Assembly (NCBI GenBank): GCA_017163975.1
Contig: JAFFSR010000221.1
Span: forward strand, 1,860,001-1,924,000
Length of the DNA stretch: 64,000 nucleotides
From: Anastatus disparis
Lineage: Eukaryota; Arthropoda; Insecta; Hymenoptera; Eupelmidae
Reading direction: 5' to 3'
Under the pieces are notes generated by a model. The model was given only the letters and a program-made list of their open reading frames with translations. It did no database searches and was not told where the DNA came from. A program made the position numbers and the translations under genes. Shown here in pieces: positions 47,770-59,210 of the stretch. How positions within the stretch are numbered: position 1 is the first letter of the stretch; every line of letters begins with the position of its first letter.

Positions 47770-50050
47770 ATGACTTGGTCACCTGTTAATACAACAAATG
47801 GTTGTTTTCAAAACTCATACATTTCATCTTGCCAACCGTCTTTTTTAACATTTATAACGTACTTGACTCAAATTTTGGGGCATTCACAAGATGATAAATT
47901 TAGAAATTCAAAAGGAAGCAAAAATAAGCCTGATCATAATATTTATGATTTTATCGTTGTTGGTGCTGGAAGTGCTGGCTGTGTCGTTGCTAATCGTTTA
48001 AGTGAAATAAAAAAATGGAAGGTAACAAAATTTAAACATAATATTTTCAGAAATATGTGACAAACAAACATTTTTTTATGTTCCAGGTATTGTTACTGGA
48101 AGCAGGGGATGAAGAACCAGAAGTGGCAGATGTTCCTGGGTACGTGGGGTTATTAACAGAGAGTAATATTGATTATAACTACAGTCTTCAACGAAATTCA
48201 TCAACATGCATGACCAATCCTTCAGCTTGTGTTGAGCCACGTGGAAAAGTAATGGGTGGAACCAGTGCAATAAATGGTATGTTTTATGTCCGTGGGAATC
48301 AACAAGATTTTAATGAATGGGCAAACCTTGGTAATGCTGGATGGAGTTGGAAAGAAGTTTTGCCATATTTTAAAAAATCTGAAGATTTAAGACAGGTACA
48401 TAAAATCTGACTTTTTTATTTAAAGGTGATGGTTTTCCTGAGGCTTCAATAATGAGAGTTATCTTTTCTGTACGAATTTAAGAACTTTGTTAATTTTAAC
48501 TCAAACGAAGCATTAACAAAAATTTTTTCATAAATTAGTGTTAATATTATACATTTTGAAGCTGATCAAATGAAAACATGCTTGAAATTCTATGACATCC
48601 TCCTTGCATCAAAAGAATGCAAATAAATAAACACTATTTGTATATGTTAGATCCTTAAAATTAATATAGTTAGATAATTAAATATCTTATTCATAATCTA
48701 ATCAATTATTTAAATTCTGGAAATCACTAGAAACTAAAAAATAAATATATGTTCTAGAAAGTTCCTAATAGCAATCCAACTGATCATGCAACTGATGGAT
48801 ATTTAAGTATCGATTATCCTAATTTTGATAAGAATCTTGATATTCTTCTTAATTCATGGAAAGAATTGGGATATAAAGAAGTTGATTATAACTCTGGAAA
48901 TCAAATAGGCACATCTAGAGTACAATTCACGATAAAGAATGGTGTTCGCCAAAGTACTAATGTCGCCTTCATTAGGCCTATTCGAGGAAAAAGATCAAAT
49001 TTAACTGTAAAACCTAATTCTCAAGTAATCAAAATTATTATCGATTCAAGAACCAAAAAAGCAATTGGTGTGGAATACGTTAAAGTTGGCTCTAAATTTA
49101 CAAGAAGAATGTTCGCAAGAAAAGAAGTGATTGTATCTGCAGGTACAATTGATAGTCCAAAATTACTGATGTTATCGGGAATTGGTCCTGCTGAAGAACT
49201 TCAAAAAGCCAGAATAAATATTGTAAAAGAATTAGAGGTTGGCAAAAATTTTCAGGAACATGTTATTGTGAATATTTTAACGCTTAGTTTGAAACCTAAT
49301 ATTGCTTCTTTTCAACCAATTGATAATAAAATACAAGATGCTCTTGACTGGCTTAACGGAACTTCAAGCCCTTTAAATACACCTGGTGCCTTTGGTATTA
49401 CTCAGTTCTTACAAACTTCCTATGAGGTGTGTCCTGGAGCTCCAGATATACAAGTTTTTTACTTTCCTGCATTAGATGATGAACTTAATACCGGCAATAA
49501 AGATATGTATAGCTTTGTTCCATACTATAATAAACTCAATGTGCTTGCAACGTTGGTAAGAATTAAGAGTCGTGGTTGGATTGAACTTAATAAAACAGAT
49601 CCAATTCATGGAAAACCGTTAATATATCCAAATTTCTTAGCAAATCCTAATGAACTTCAGGCTTTAGCTGAAGGTATGAAAAAAGCTTCGGAGTTCATCA
49701 AAACTAATGCTTTTAAAAAAAGTCATTTCAAAGTTGACAAAACGCCAAAACGTAATTGTGAAAAATTTGTATCAAATGAATTAAAGTACTATGAATGTGT
49801 TGCTAAAAACTATCATACGTCAGGATATCATCCAGCTGGAACTTGTAAAATGGGACCAAGAAATGATCCAAAGGCTGTGGTCGATTCAAGTTTACGAGTT
49901 CATGGTATCTTTGGATTAAGGGTAATTGATGCCTCAATAATGCCTACTGTGACAAGAGGAAACACAAATGCGCCTACGATCATGATTGCTGAAAAAGGTA
50001 GTGATATGATAAAGAGAGATTGGTTAGGTTTACAGAAAAAGAAAAAATGA
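47770..50050 (+). CDS. GMC oxidoreductase (glucose-dehydrogenase-like), gene 2
   Basis: Tandem paralogue of gene 1. Exons 47,770-48,021, 48,087-48,395 and 48,758-50,050, all phase 0, give 617 residues. Diagnostic parts are intact: [71 protein letters not shown] and the closing [19 protein letters not shown]. Exon 1 is almost identical to gene 1. The middle of exon 3 (about residues 320-420) is most diverged, which in this family is the substrate-binding part. That suggests different substrates (inference). Intron 1 is only 65 bases. Same strand and spacing of about 1.5 kb, with its own upstream region; not an operon. Confidence 0.93.
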
Positions 50051-50104
50051 ATATAGTACAAAAAATTGAAGAATAATTCTAAAAATTTTCTATTGATTAT
50101 CGTA

Positions 50105-50110
50105 AATAAA
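50105..50110 (+). terminator. Poly-A signal of GMC gene 2
   Basis: AATAAA 55 bases beyond the stop codon, in the same context (CGTAAATAAA against CTTAAATAAA) as gene 1. Confidence 0.7.
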
Positions 50111-50586
50111 TGATATATTCACATGATAACTTTATAATTGTTATTTTATTATTCATATTATATATTTTTTGCTTTACCTAATTTGACAAATCCTTAAACA
50201 ATCATCTATGTATCAATTAAGGTTAAAATATAGAAATTATCACTATTACATTACGTACAAAAGTTAGACATTAAGAAAGTTAGATATTAGTGTTTTACTT
50301 AATATTAAAATATTTAATGCAATCAATTTATGATTTCTTTCGACAAATTATGAATAAGTTTTAAAAAGTAAATAAGAAAATTAACTGAAGTTATAGCGTT
50401 ACTAGTACACTGAAAAGACATCGGGGCAATACCCGCCACGTAGGTATAGCTGCGGCGGTGCGCGAGATGTCAGCTTATATAGTAAAAACATTGTATCAAT
50501 AAAAAAATTATTTCTTTTTTTTCACTAATTTATGCATATTTGTACTCAGGGAGTCGAAAAAAGTGGTTTTTAGAAAATGCGTGCGC
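50111..50586. other. Intergenic stretch with GC-rich patch
   Basis: Mostly AT-rich. Between 50,400 and 50,475 a GC-rich patch (GGGGCAATACCCGCCACGTA, GCTGCGGCGGTGCGCGAG) begins abruptly and leads into the microsatellite and the 163-base repeat. It may be one end of a transposable element that includes them. Confidence 0.35.
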
Positions 50587-50604
50587 GTGTGTGTGTGTGT
50601 GTGT
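50587..50604. repeat. (GT)9 microsatellite
   Basis: Nine perfect GT dinucleotides, directly upstream of the 163-base tandem repeat. Confidence 0.9.
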
Positions 50605-50619
50605 TCATTTACCCAATTG

Positions 50620-51195
50620 TATCTCGAAAACTACTCGATGGATATGCCTCAAATTTTGCCTACAATTTATGTTTTTGTCTAACTAGTACGGAAAGTATTT
50701 AAAATTGGTTTTGTTAGTGTTGTTTTAATTTCAGAGCCAATTTAAAAATGTTAAAAAATTTTGATTTTTCATTTTTTAAAAATTTTACGCAAACTACTCG
50801 ATGAATTTGCTTTAAAATTTGTATGGAAATTATTTGCGATTGCCAAAAAAGGAAAACTCTTGAAAACTTATTTTCTCAACTTAGTTTTAATTATAGAGTA
50901 TTTTGAAATTTTTAAAAAAATTGTTTGTATTTAGTTAGTAAATTAGATCTCGTGAACTACTCGATGGATTTGCTTCCAATTTTGCATACAATTTTTTTAT
51001 TGTCTAACTGGGGAGGGGGGGGGGAAGCTATTGAAAATTGGTTTTTTTTAGCGTAGTTTTAATTTTAGAGCCCCTTAAAAAATTTTTTTTTTAATTTGGA
51101 TTTCTCATTTTTTTGCTATTTTACGTAAACTAGTCGATGAATTTGCTTAAAAATTTGAAAATTGATTTCCTTAGCGTAGTTTTAATTTTAGGCTG
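50620..51195 (+). repeat. Diverged tandem repeat, about 163-base period, four units
   Basis: The core CTACTCGATGGATTTGCyT recurs at 50,631, 50,794, 50,957 and 51,130 (last with CTAGTCG), giving spacings of 163, 163 and 173. Each unit also contains AATTTTGCATACAATTT-like sequence, AAATTGGTTTT and GTTTTAATTTTAGAG. Unit 3 carries a run of G (GGGGAGGGGGGGGGG at about 51,010-51,024). The units differ by many substitutions, so the array is old. It is non-coding. Confidence 0.8.
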
Positions 51196-51836
51196 TATCT
51201 ACATGTAAGAATATTAACATAAATGTAGAATTTATACTTTTGTATATAATTACAAAGTCAAAACGCTTTATTAAAATACTATTTAGAAGAACTATATATC
51301 TATACTTCTCCCTAGTAACATAATAACGAGAGCTATCTAAAAAATTATAATAACTGAAGCTGATAAAAAAATGATTGATATTCATGTTATTGTATTCAAT
51401 GAGATTGACGCTACAACCTTAAGTAGTTAAGTTGTTGATTTGCAAAAATCGATAAATCAATTCAACCCCCCTGGCTTTTCGAAGAAAACAAATAAATTAA
51501 CAATTTTATTTAAAAATAGATCGATATCAACATTTTAAAGCACACGTGCATATGAACAAACAGATTTAGGAAGAATTTTAAATAATTATTTTCATAAATC
51601 TCTTATTTTTTCTCAAAATCTAAAAATGTACGAATTTTTTTTATTTCAGATTAAATTGTACAAAATTTTTATTTGATTTTCTTGATTACATTTTCATTTT
51701 GAGTATTTTATACATGAGAACGCTAATAAGAAAATTATAAAAATCATAGTTATACTTATTATAAAATATATTATCACATTCATTCAATTAGTATTTTATG
51801 CATACTAAATAAAAAAATATTATTGTTAAATTCTTT
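51196..51836. other. 3' flank of cadherin-like gene 1
   Basis: No gene. Sequence at 51,310-51,560 (GTAACATAATAACGAGAGCT, GCTGATAAAAAAATGATTGA) is related to 55,955-56,220. Sequence at 51,640-51,830 (TTTTCATTTTGAGTATTTTA) is related to 63,540-63,705. These matches show that the flank of the cadherin-like gene has been duplicated with it. Confidence 0.55.
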
Positions 51837-54800
51837 TCATCTGACATTTTTGTAAAAGATCAAATAACCAATGAAAACGACAACGCAAATTATAACAAGA
51901 GAAAGTATTATTGTAGCCACCATGTATCCACTTAATGAGTTACTTTCTTCAACACAAATTACTGGCGAATCATATACATCAATTGGAACTTCTAGAAAAT
52001 AAAATTCCTTGTCATTACAAATTATTTATAATTTTATAATAATAATTGTAAAATCAGTTGAGTATTATTAGAATACTGTCAGGTTGTTTTTAAAAGTTCA
52101 TTTAAAAACGGTATGTTTAATTCATTCGAATCCTATACTGGTCATTGAAAATATTTCTTAATGAAATAATTTATGCTTTCATTAAATAAATTTGCTTTGT
52201 AAATGTGAGTTAATAATTTTTCTTGTACAAAATTGATAATATTTGATGTTTTTATGAATAAGTATCAAATAATTTAAAAAATTTAAAAATATGCAATTGA
52301 ACTTTATTATGGTGAGATATGACATATCAAATTTTTAGATGTGATATTAATCACGTATGCTTAGCAAGGTAAAGTATTTTAATAATATTACTATAAGAAC
52401 AAACATTTTTTTAATTATTAAATAAATGAAAATAAAAATCTTTGTCGAGAAAGAAGATTATTTTCTTTTTGACTTGGCAGATCTTTATTTTTGACACTCA
52501 AAAGATTGAACAAGAATTTTTTTAAAAATTACGTGAAATTGGAAATTTTCTAATAATAAAAATAAAAAATTTATTCAAATCAGGTAATATAAATGTAACA
52601 AAAAAGTCATACTAGGTAGTATAATGCGAAGAACAGTCTGAGCTTCTAATTGATGGTCGATTGCCTACAGAAATTAGAATTAATGAATATTTCAACAAAA
52701 TTACCAACAAATATTAACCAACAACAACTTTATAAAAATAACTTACTATTAAAAGAAAAACAATTTCTTTTTGTCGCAAAAATTTATCAGTAATATTAAC
52801 CAACTCGACATAAGTATCAATACCATGATCGTACAGTGGATCACCATGTCTCAGTTTGAAATGTTTTTTATTTTCTGAAACAAAAAAATTATTATCATAA
52901 CAGTTTTAATAACAGAAACATTTTCATCATTTAATGATTAAATTTACCATCGGATAATTCTCTGATTTCAAATTTAATCCTTTCCGTAAATCCACGGTCC
53001 AAAGTGACGTTTCTGTTTTCCAAAAATTGAACTTCAGTATTTTTAACCTAAGTTAATATAAACATTATTATGATTAATATACTTATTAAAATATTATTCC
53101 AAAAATGATTTTCTTACTTTTTTATAATCTAAATTTGTTAGATTTGCGATGTAAAATGGCTCGGAAAATCGTGGATGAGAATTGGCTTTATCGATGGTGA
53201 TTGTGATGGTTGTATTTGTTTTTCTGGGTGGTATACCAGAGTCCTGAAAATTATTATTTTGTTATTGTATTTTACGTATGAGGTATGTTTCCAATCAATT
53301 AAATTGTATAGTTTAATGTTTTAACTAATTCGAATTAAGATAAAGTTTTATGACCGAAAAACAAATAATTCAAAAACTGGTTTCGTTATTAATTTTACAA
53401 TTTATAAGTTTAATTAATGAAAAATTAAAGAAAAATAGTTACTAAAAGTATTAATTGTCATTAATTCTATTGGTAACTATTGTATTGTTAAAGATCTTGA
53501 TTTTACAACGTACAAATTGAACAACAGTAACATTATGAGTACACGTATGTTCACTTTAATATATTTTATTATTCTTTCATTATTAACCAATTTAGTAAAA
53601 TTTATTATTATCAAATAGGAATGTACTTACCGTTGCATACAGAACTAAAGAAATATCATTTTCTAAATCTATGGTATCAATGGTCCTAAATATTGCCGTA
53701 TAATTTTTTACATCTTTTTCAACTCTTCCACTTGATATGACTTCTAATCCAGTATCGTTTTTATCAAATTCGAATTTTATATTTGTATTAGTAAGATCAA
53801 CATCTCTAGCTCTGATTAATGGATCAAATACAAACCCTTTAGGTAATGGCATTGGTAAATTATGATAATTATAAGGTGCATTTAAAAGTATTGGATCATG
53901 ATTGTTTGTATCCTTAACAGGAACTGTAATATTCTGAAAAAAATTATTTTATTATTTGCAATGTTTATTAATATTTATAGAATTATGTGGTTAGACTTAC
54001 AAGATATCTGAATTTATTATTTCTGCATTCAAATTTTGCATTTACAGTCATTTCTAACTCTGTCTATAATTATAAAAATATTTACAAATTTTATAATAGA
54101 GTTAATAAAATTTAATAGAAATTAATGATGTTCTAATTATAAAAATGTTAAAAAATTTAGAAAATAAATACCTCGTGATCCTCATAATCATCAAAAAATG
54201 CACCTGTTTGAATAATTAAATAATAATTATCCTCATTATAATCATCTATATATAAATCTATATAATTATATATTTCTCCTCCACTGTATTCGAAATAAAA
54301 AACGTCATCAATATTTTCAGTTTTATATTTGAATAAATGTACAACGATAGCGGTGGTGTCAATAACTTCTCTTAATTTAATACCATTTTCCCAATCAGCA
54401 TCACTCAACTTTTTGCCGTCTTTCCAAATAATACAATTTTTTTCATCTTCTGTATGAAATAAAATTTTTATAAATTAAATACATTTTCTTCATAAATTAT
54501 AGTAAAATTTTCATGTGCATTATCTACTACTTATGTGTTTTAAGGAAACCTATTATGTCCACGTAACTCTGTATTAAAGACAAATAAAAAAAACATTTAT
54601 TTCAACTCAAATTTTGTTTTAAAGTATTAATTGTTAGAGTAAAAATAATCATAGTAATTTTTAAATTATTTTAAATGACTATACATTTGCATAATTTAAT
54701 TTAATCTAATGAAAATTATTTAAAAGTTCCAATAAATGTAATACAAAAATTTTTAATTTAAAGATTATATTTTTAAAAAAATTGTTTTAAATAATAATAA

Positions 54801-55023
54801 AATGACTTTTTAATCGTTCTATTTTGAAATAATTTATATTTATGATGAAGCATTGTAGGAAGAAATTATATGTGTATTTAAAACTACGCATTGAAAGTAA
54901 ACAATAAATTTCCAACACAAAGAAAATGTATACTTTACTTTCATCTCCATTTTTACTATTTTCTCCTCTGATTGCCAATATGAACATACAAAAAACTACT
55001 AAATAGTTATAAATATACTTCAT
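51837..55023 (-). CDS. Short single-pass cadherin-like membrane protein, gene 1
   Basis: I reconstruct nine exons, in transcript order: 55,023-54,939; 54,449-54,172; 54,063-54,001; 53,933-53,631; 53,243-53,118; 53,047-52,948; 52,874-52,747; 52,664-52,613; 51,991-51,837. All junctions are GT-AG and keep frame, giving about 429 residues. The order is signal peptide (MKYIYNYLVVFCMFILAIRG), an acidic region, then about three cadherin-like repeats. Calcium-site-like motifs are VKDTNNHDP, RARDVDLTNT, ATDSGIPP and DKANSHPRF. A membrane helix (TIILSLVIICVVVFIGYLIF) and a four-residue tail KNVR follow, so no catenin-binding region. Cadherins mediate calcium-dependent adhesion; this one is far shorter than classical forms. 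A start five codons upstream (55,038) is also open. Confidence 0.8.
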
Positions 55024-55394
55024 ATTGATCACACTCAATATTAAATGTAGTATTACTGGTTATTCCCGAGAGACTAAAAATCGATTGAATGAAATACTCT
55101 ACATCTTTTGTAATTGATAATTAATCATTAATATTAATATTTATCAATAGAAGAAATCGATTATGATAATTATTTTTAATCTAATTAAAGTTTATCGAAT
55201 ATGTGTTCTTCCTTGCTGGCTTTACGTTTGAAAAACAATTAATCATGAGTATACTCGGATATTTCATTTCATTTTCTACAATAAAATTAGAAAATTCTTA
55301 ATTTTTCTTAAATTTTTATGCTTATGTAAGAGCGAAAATCAGGTAATAATTTATAAATAAGTAATACAGTATACTTTGCAAAAGAATTAACGAG
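55024..55394. other. Upstream flank of cadherin-like gene 1
   Basis: AT-rich; presumably holds the promoter. No specific element can be assigned. Confidence 0.4.
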
Positions 55395-55690
55395 TTCACA
55401 AGTGGGAAAATAGTATATTCCCCACGGGAGGTAAAATGGCAACCCCATATTTAATAGGAATTACCACCTGAACTTTGCGGTTTAGAAATACACCACAAGG
55501 TGGCTCATTTTTGGAATATACACGATAAATATCGAACGTGCATGAAGTTTTTCGATGCGGCGCCACCTTACGCTGTATTTGGCGGTTACTGCACGAGAAA
55601 AAATGATGCATAAACAAAAAATGTTAGGCAGTACGCATGATTTACGAAGCATATAAGGGATCACTTTTATTGAGGCAAAATTCTTTCCGT
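55395..55690. other. Isolated GC-rich patch of unknown origin
   Basis: About 300 bases, clearly GC-richer than the surroundings (ATTCCCCACGGGAGGTAAAA, CGATGCGGCGCCACCTTACG, TTTGGCGGTTACTGCACGAG). GTATATTCC at 55,412 and its complement GGAATATAC at 55,514 face each other. A minus-strand frame of 73 codons crosses it, without recognisable protein character. It could be a transposon fragment or a foreign insert. Confidence 0.4.
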
Positions 55691-58460
55691 GTATGGTGAA
55701 ATAGTATTTTTTTTATTTATAAAATGTTAAGAAAAATGCTTCATGTTAGATTCAAGAAATTATGAAAATGTTTTCTAAGCTATACGTTTTTTTTTATATT
55801 ATATAAATTTGATGTGAACGTAACATTTATAATTTGTAATAACTCGTTAAAATTTGATTAAGTTGTGTGTAAATACAAAGTTATAATAAATTATTAAGAA
55901 AGTTTTCTTCTATAATAAAGTTTTCTTCTATAATAACTGTATTTCAAATTTTTCCTTCGTAACCTAATAACAATCGATATCTAAAAAATTTTTACACGAG
56001 CTGATAAAAAAAGTAAAGATACTTTGCTATTGAAATTCATTTTACAACCTTAATTAGTAAATTGATTGACAAAAATTGTTAAATAAATGTAAAACACTAA
56101 TGTAAAAATTAAAATACAAAATCATTATTCAACATTTAGTTTAAAAAAAAATAACGATGTTATTTCAAAATCGGTTTATTTATTATCAACGTATTGAAGT
56201 ACACGAACATACACATATACATAAGCACATTGTACATGCGTATTACACAGAAAGGCACACATTAATTATTTTACAAAATTACTCTTTTCGAGATGATGAT
56301 AATATAAGGGACTTGAAGAAAATACATTTAAAACTTATCAAAATTTTTCTCTTTAGAAAATATTTATTCAGGATTTTTATCTGAAAGCTATTGCAAGGTT
56401 GTATACATAACAAGTGTTCAACAAATCTCTTAAGTTTGATCGAAAAAAATAGTTTATACGCGTATTTCTTCAGTTCTTCATTAACAATTTAAACGTTTAT
56501 TTTAAACAGCTTCTGTTGTAAATTCAGTTTAGGAAGCAAAGTTGACAGATTTAATCTTGAAATAAAAAAAAATCTTGGAATATTTAAGAAAAAAATTTAT
56601 AAAAATTTATTATGATTTTAAAAATATACAAAGTAATATAAATAAATAAATTCTATAGTTTACTAGCTAAGGGCAGTGCCTTTGATTAGATTTGTGCTTT
56701 TTAGCAAATGATTATGCTTAAATTTTAATTACTTAAAAAATTATCATTATTTTCTTATATTTTCTTACGATGCTTTTTATTATTTCAATATGAATATTCG
56801 ATTATTTAAAATTTATCAACAATTGTATCTCTAATAGTTGAAAAAATTTTTCAAACTTGCAAGTAAAAAAATACTAATTTAATCTACACTTTGTTTCAAT
56901 AATAATTGAATAATTTTAGTAATTTTTAACTTCGACTATTATTTATATTTTTAGTAAATGACTGTAAAGTTTTATGAAAAATATATGCTATCAAAGTAAA
57001 AATTAAAAAAATAATTCTTTCTTAATAATTTTATATTAGAATAAATATTGAAAAATTAGAAAAAAACTGAAATCTTAATATTAACAGGTAAGTGAAATTT
57101 CATTGTTTCTTTCAATTTATTTTAAGTTTTCAATTAACACGATATTATTATTTAATGAACGTTAAAAACTTGAAATTTTTAAAATAATGATTTGAGATGC
57201 CCAAATATTAGAATTTTAGATTTTGAAAGTTAATATTTAATAATATTAATTTATTTATATTAATAATTAATATTATCCAGAACACTAATATTATTATCAA
57301 TAAATCAAATATTATAAATTTTTCAAAGATTCATGATTCAGGTATATTAAAAAATATAAAAAATTTTTACTTTTAGAAAGTATTTTCACATGATTTTCGT
57401 TAAGATGCCGTACTATTAACTGGAAAAATATACTCGTAAAAAATACTGTTAAAACTTACCGTCAAACAACATTGTGCAATTTTTGTAGATTTATTGTATT
57501 TGAATAATTATTTTTAACAACTATTAGAAAAGTTAGTTTCGTATCCAAAAGGTTGGTAAACTAAATGTCGGGATAAGATATGAATTTCCAGCTAAAAAAT
57601 TTATAGATTATTTAGTTATATTATATTTCATGGTGAAGAGAATTTAATTCAACGTTCATTTATTTTACTTAAATTGTATACATTATTTAAAAATTGAAAA
57701 TAAGTATACACTGTAAAAAATTTTGTGTAATTCGTGAAATTGTATTTTGTACAAATATTTTTGTATTAAAATTTTATAAACATTCTTGTAAAATCTACAC
57801 AAAAAATTTTGTAATTTAAAAATATATGTGTACTTTTTGTAGAATTAACACACGGAGTTTGTAAATTTTACAAACATGTATGTACTTATTAATTTTAACA
57901 CAAAAAAAATGTATTTCATCACTGTGTAGTTGCGGCATACGAAAACATTGTTTTGAATATTGTTAAAAATAAATTTGTAAAATTTTTAACACGATGTTAA
58001 AAAAATTTATAAACAGTATTATATTTATTTCAATGATAAATTTTCTCAAATTTTTCTGAATTTGAGTATTTGAAAAATAGTCTTCAATAGTTGGCAAAGA
58101 ATTATTTTTATGAATCTATAGATGAAAAATGAGATTTAATCTGCGAATTTGAAATGGGATCTCGAATAAGATCTCATCTGAAAAATTAAACAAAAAAAGT
58201 TTTAAACTAATTACTTTTAACTATTTTGTTCAAATCTGTCGTAAATATATATATATATTTTTTTATTTACAAAATGTAGAGTAGAAATTTATTAGAAATT
58301 TTATCAAATAAAAATTATGATTACTAGGATCAAAATTAATATGATAATGTGTTTACATTTTAAAATATAAGCATAAATTTATAAATTAAAAATATATCAA
58401 ATTTTCGTCATATTACGATACTTCATAACAATCTTGTATTACTCAAAATTTTTTTTTTTT
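55691..58460. other. Intergenic AT-rich region with a duplicated flank
   Basis: At 55,955-56,220 there is a diverged copy of the cadherin-like gene's 3' flank (51,310-51,560). No exon of a second gene is recognisable next to it, so it is probably a relic of a duplication. Near 57,712-57,930 motifs CACTGTAAAAAATTTTGTGT and, at the other side, ACACAAAAAAAATG...CACTGTGTAG hint at an old inverted-repeat element. No gene is supported. Confidence 0.4.
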
Positions 58461-58655
58461 TAATTTATTTTAAGTCGCTGTATTTATACTTATCACTGTC
58501 ATGCTAATAAGCGACGGTGATTACTTCGATGTGTTTGTGAACAGAGCACATGTAATGAGCAGTGGCGCTTGTATGATTCAGCCAAGAGCAGGATTCCAAC
58601 TCTGGTCCTCGAGATTAAAAATCCATCGTTCCACCGAGTGAGCTTGTGGAACCTC
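58461..58655 (-). mobile_element. tRNA-derived SINE, copy 5 (degraded)
   Basis: Minus-strand copy with the body (AAGCGCCACTGCTCATTACA, GTGCTCTGTTCACAAACACA, CGTCGCTTATTAGCAT) and tail still clear. The head is decayed: the A box reads AAGCTCACTCGGTGGAACG and the B box is GAGTTGGAATCCTGCTC. It is the most diverged of the five copies. Confidence 0.85.
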
Positions 58656-58959
58656 AATATTTATTATTCAATAACGACTTTTTTAAATTTGTTTTAATGA
58701 CTGATTTTTAAAACTCACATTCCTAACACATTACTGTTTACAAAAACAGTTAACCATTAATTACATCATATGAAAATATCATTTTAATAAATATTGTATC
58801 AAACATTTTATTGAAAAAAATATTTTTTACAAAACGTTGTATGCTTACACTTGAATATTCTTTTAAATTCAAATAATACAGGTATTATATAATATTAATT
58901 CAAATATATTATCAAAGTAATTGTTTCATGAACTAAGAATGACAAGGAATCAACTTAAA
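58656..58959. other. AT-rich spacer
   Basis: Nothing supported. Confidence 0.5.
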
Positions 58960-59210
58960 ATTTAAATTTTTAGTTTTATCATATTATTATAAAAAGCACA
59001 TCGAGATTTAATAACATCAAATAGAAACTGCATTATAATCTTCAAAAATTTCATATAAAAGTAGATCTTGATATAAGTTTCTTGTATTTGGATTTCTTCC
59101 AAATCTAGTATATGTAATTCCAAAGTTGAGAATTTAAAATGCTGAAGAGTGATATCATTAAGTAGAATTTCGGATTTTTTAAAATTTTGGTACTCATTTT
59201 CTGAAAACGT
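58960..59210 (-). pseudogene. Possible decayed C-terminal tail of the ankyrin gene
   Basis: Directly after the TAA of the ankyrin gene, the same frame stays open for about 78 codons (TFSENEYQNFKKSEILLNDI and onwards). Part of another frame in the same region also reads like protein (GRNPNTRNLYQDLLLYEIFE to a stop at about 59,020). In AT-rich DNA such a run is unusual but not impossible. It may be the former C-terminal domain, cut off by a nonsense change and then frameshifted. Confidence 0.35.
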
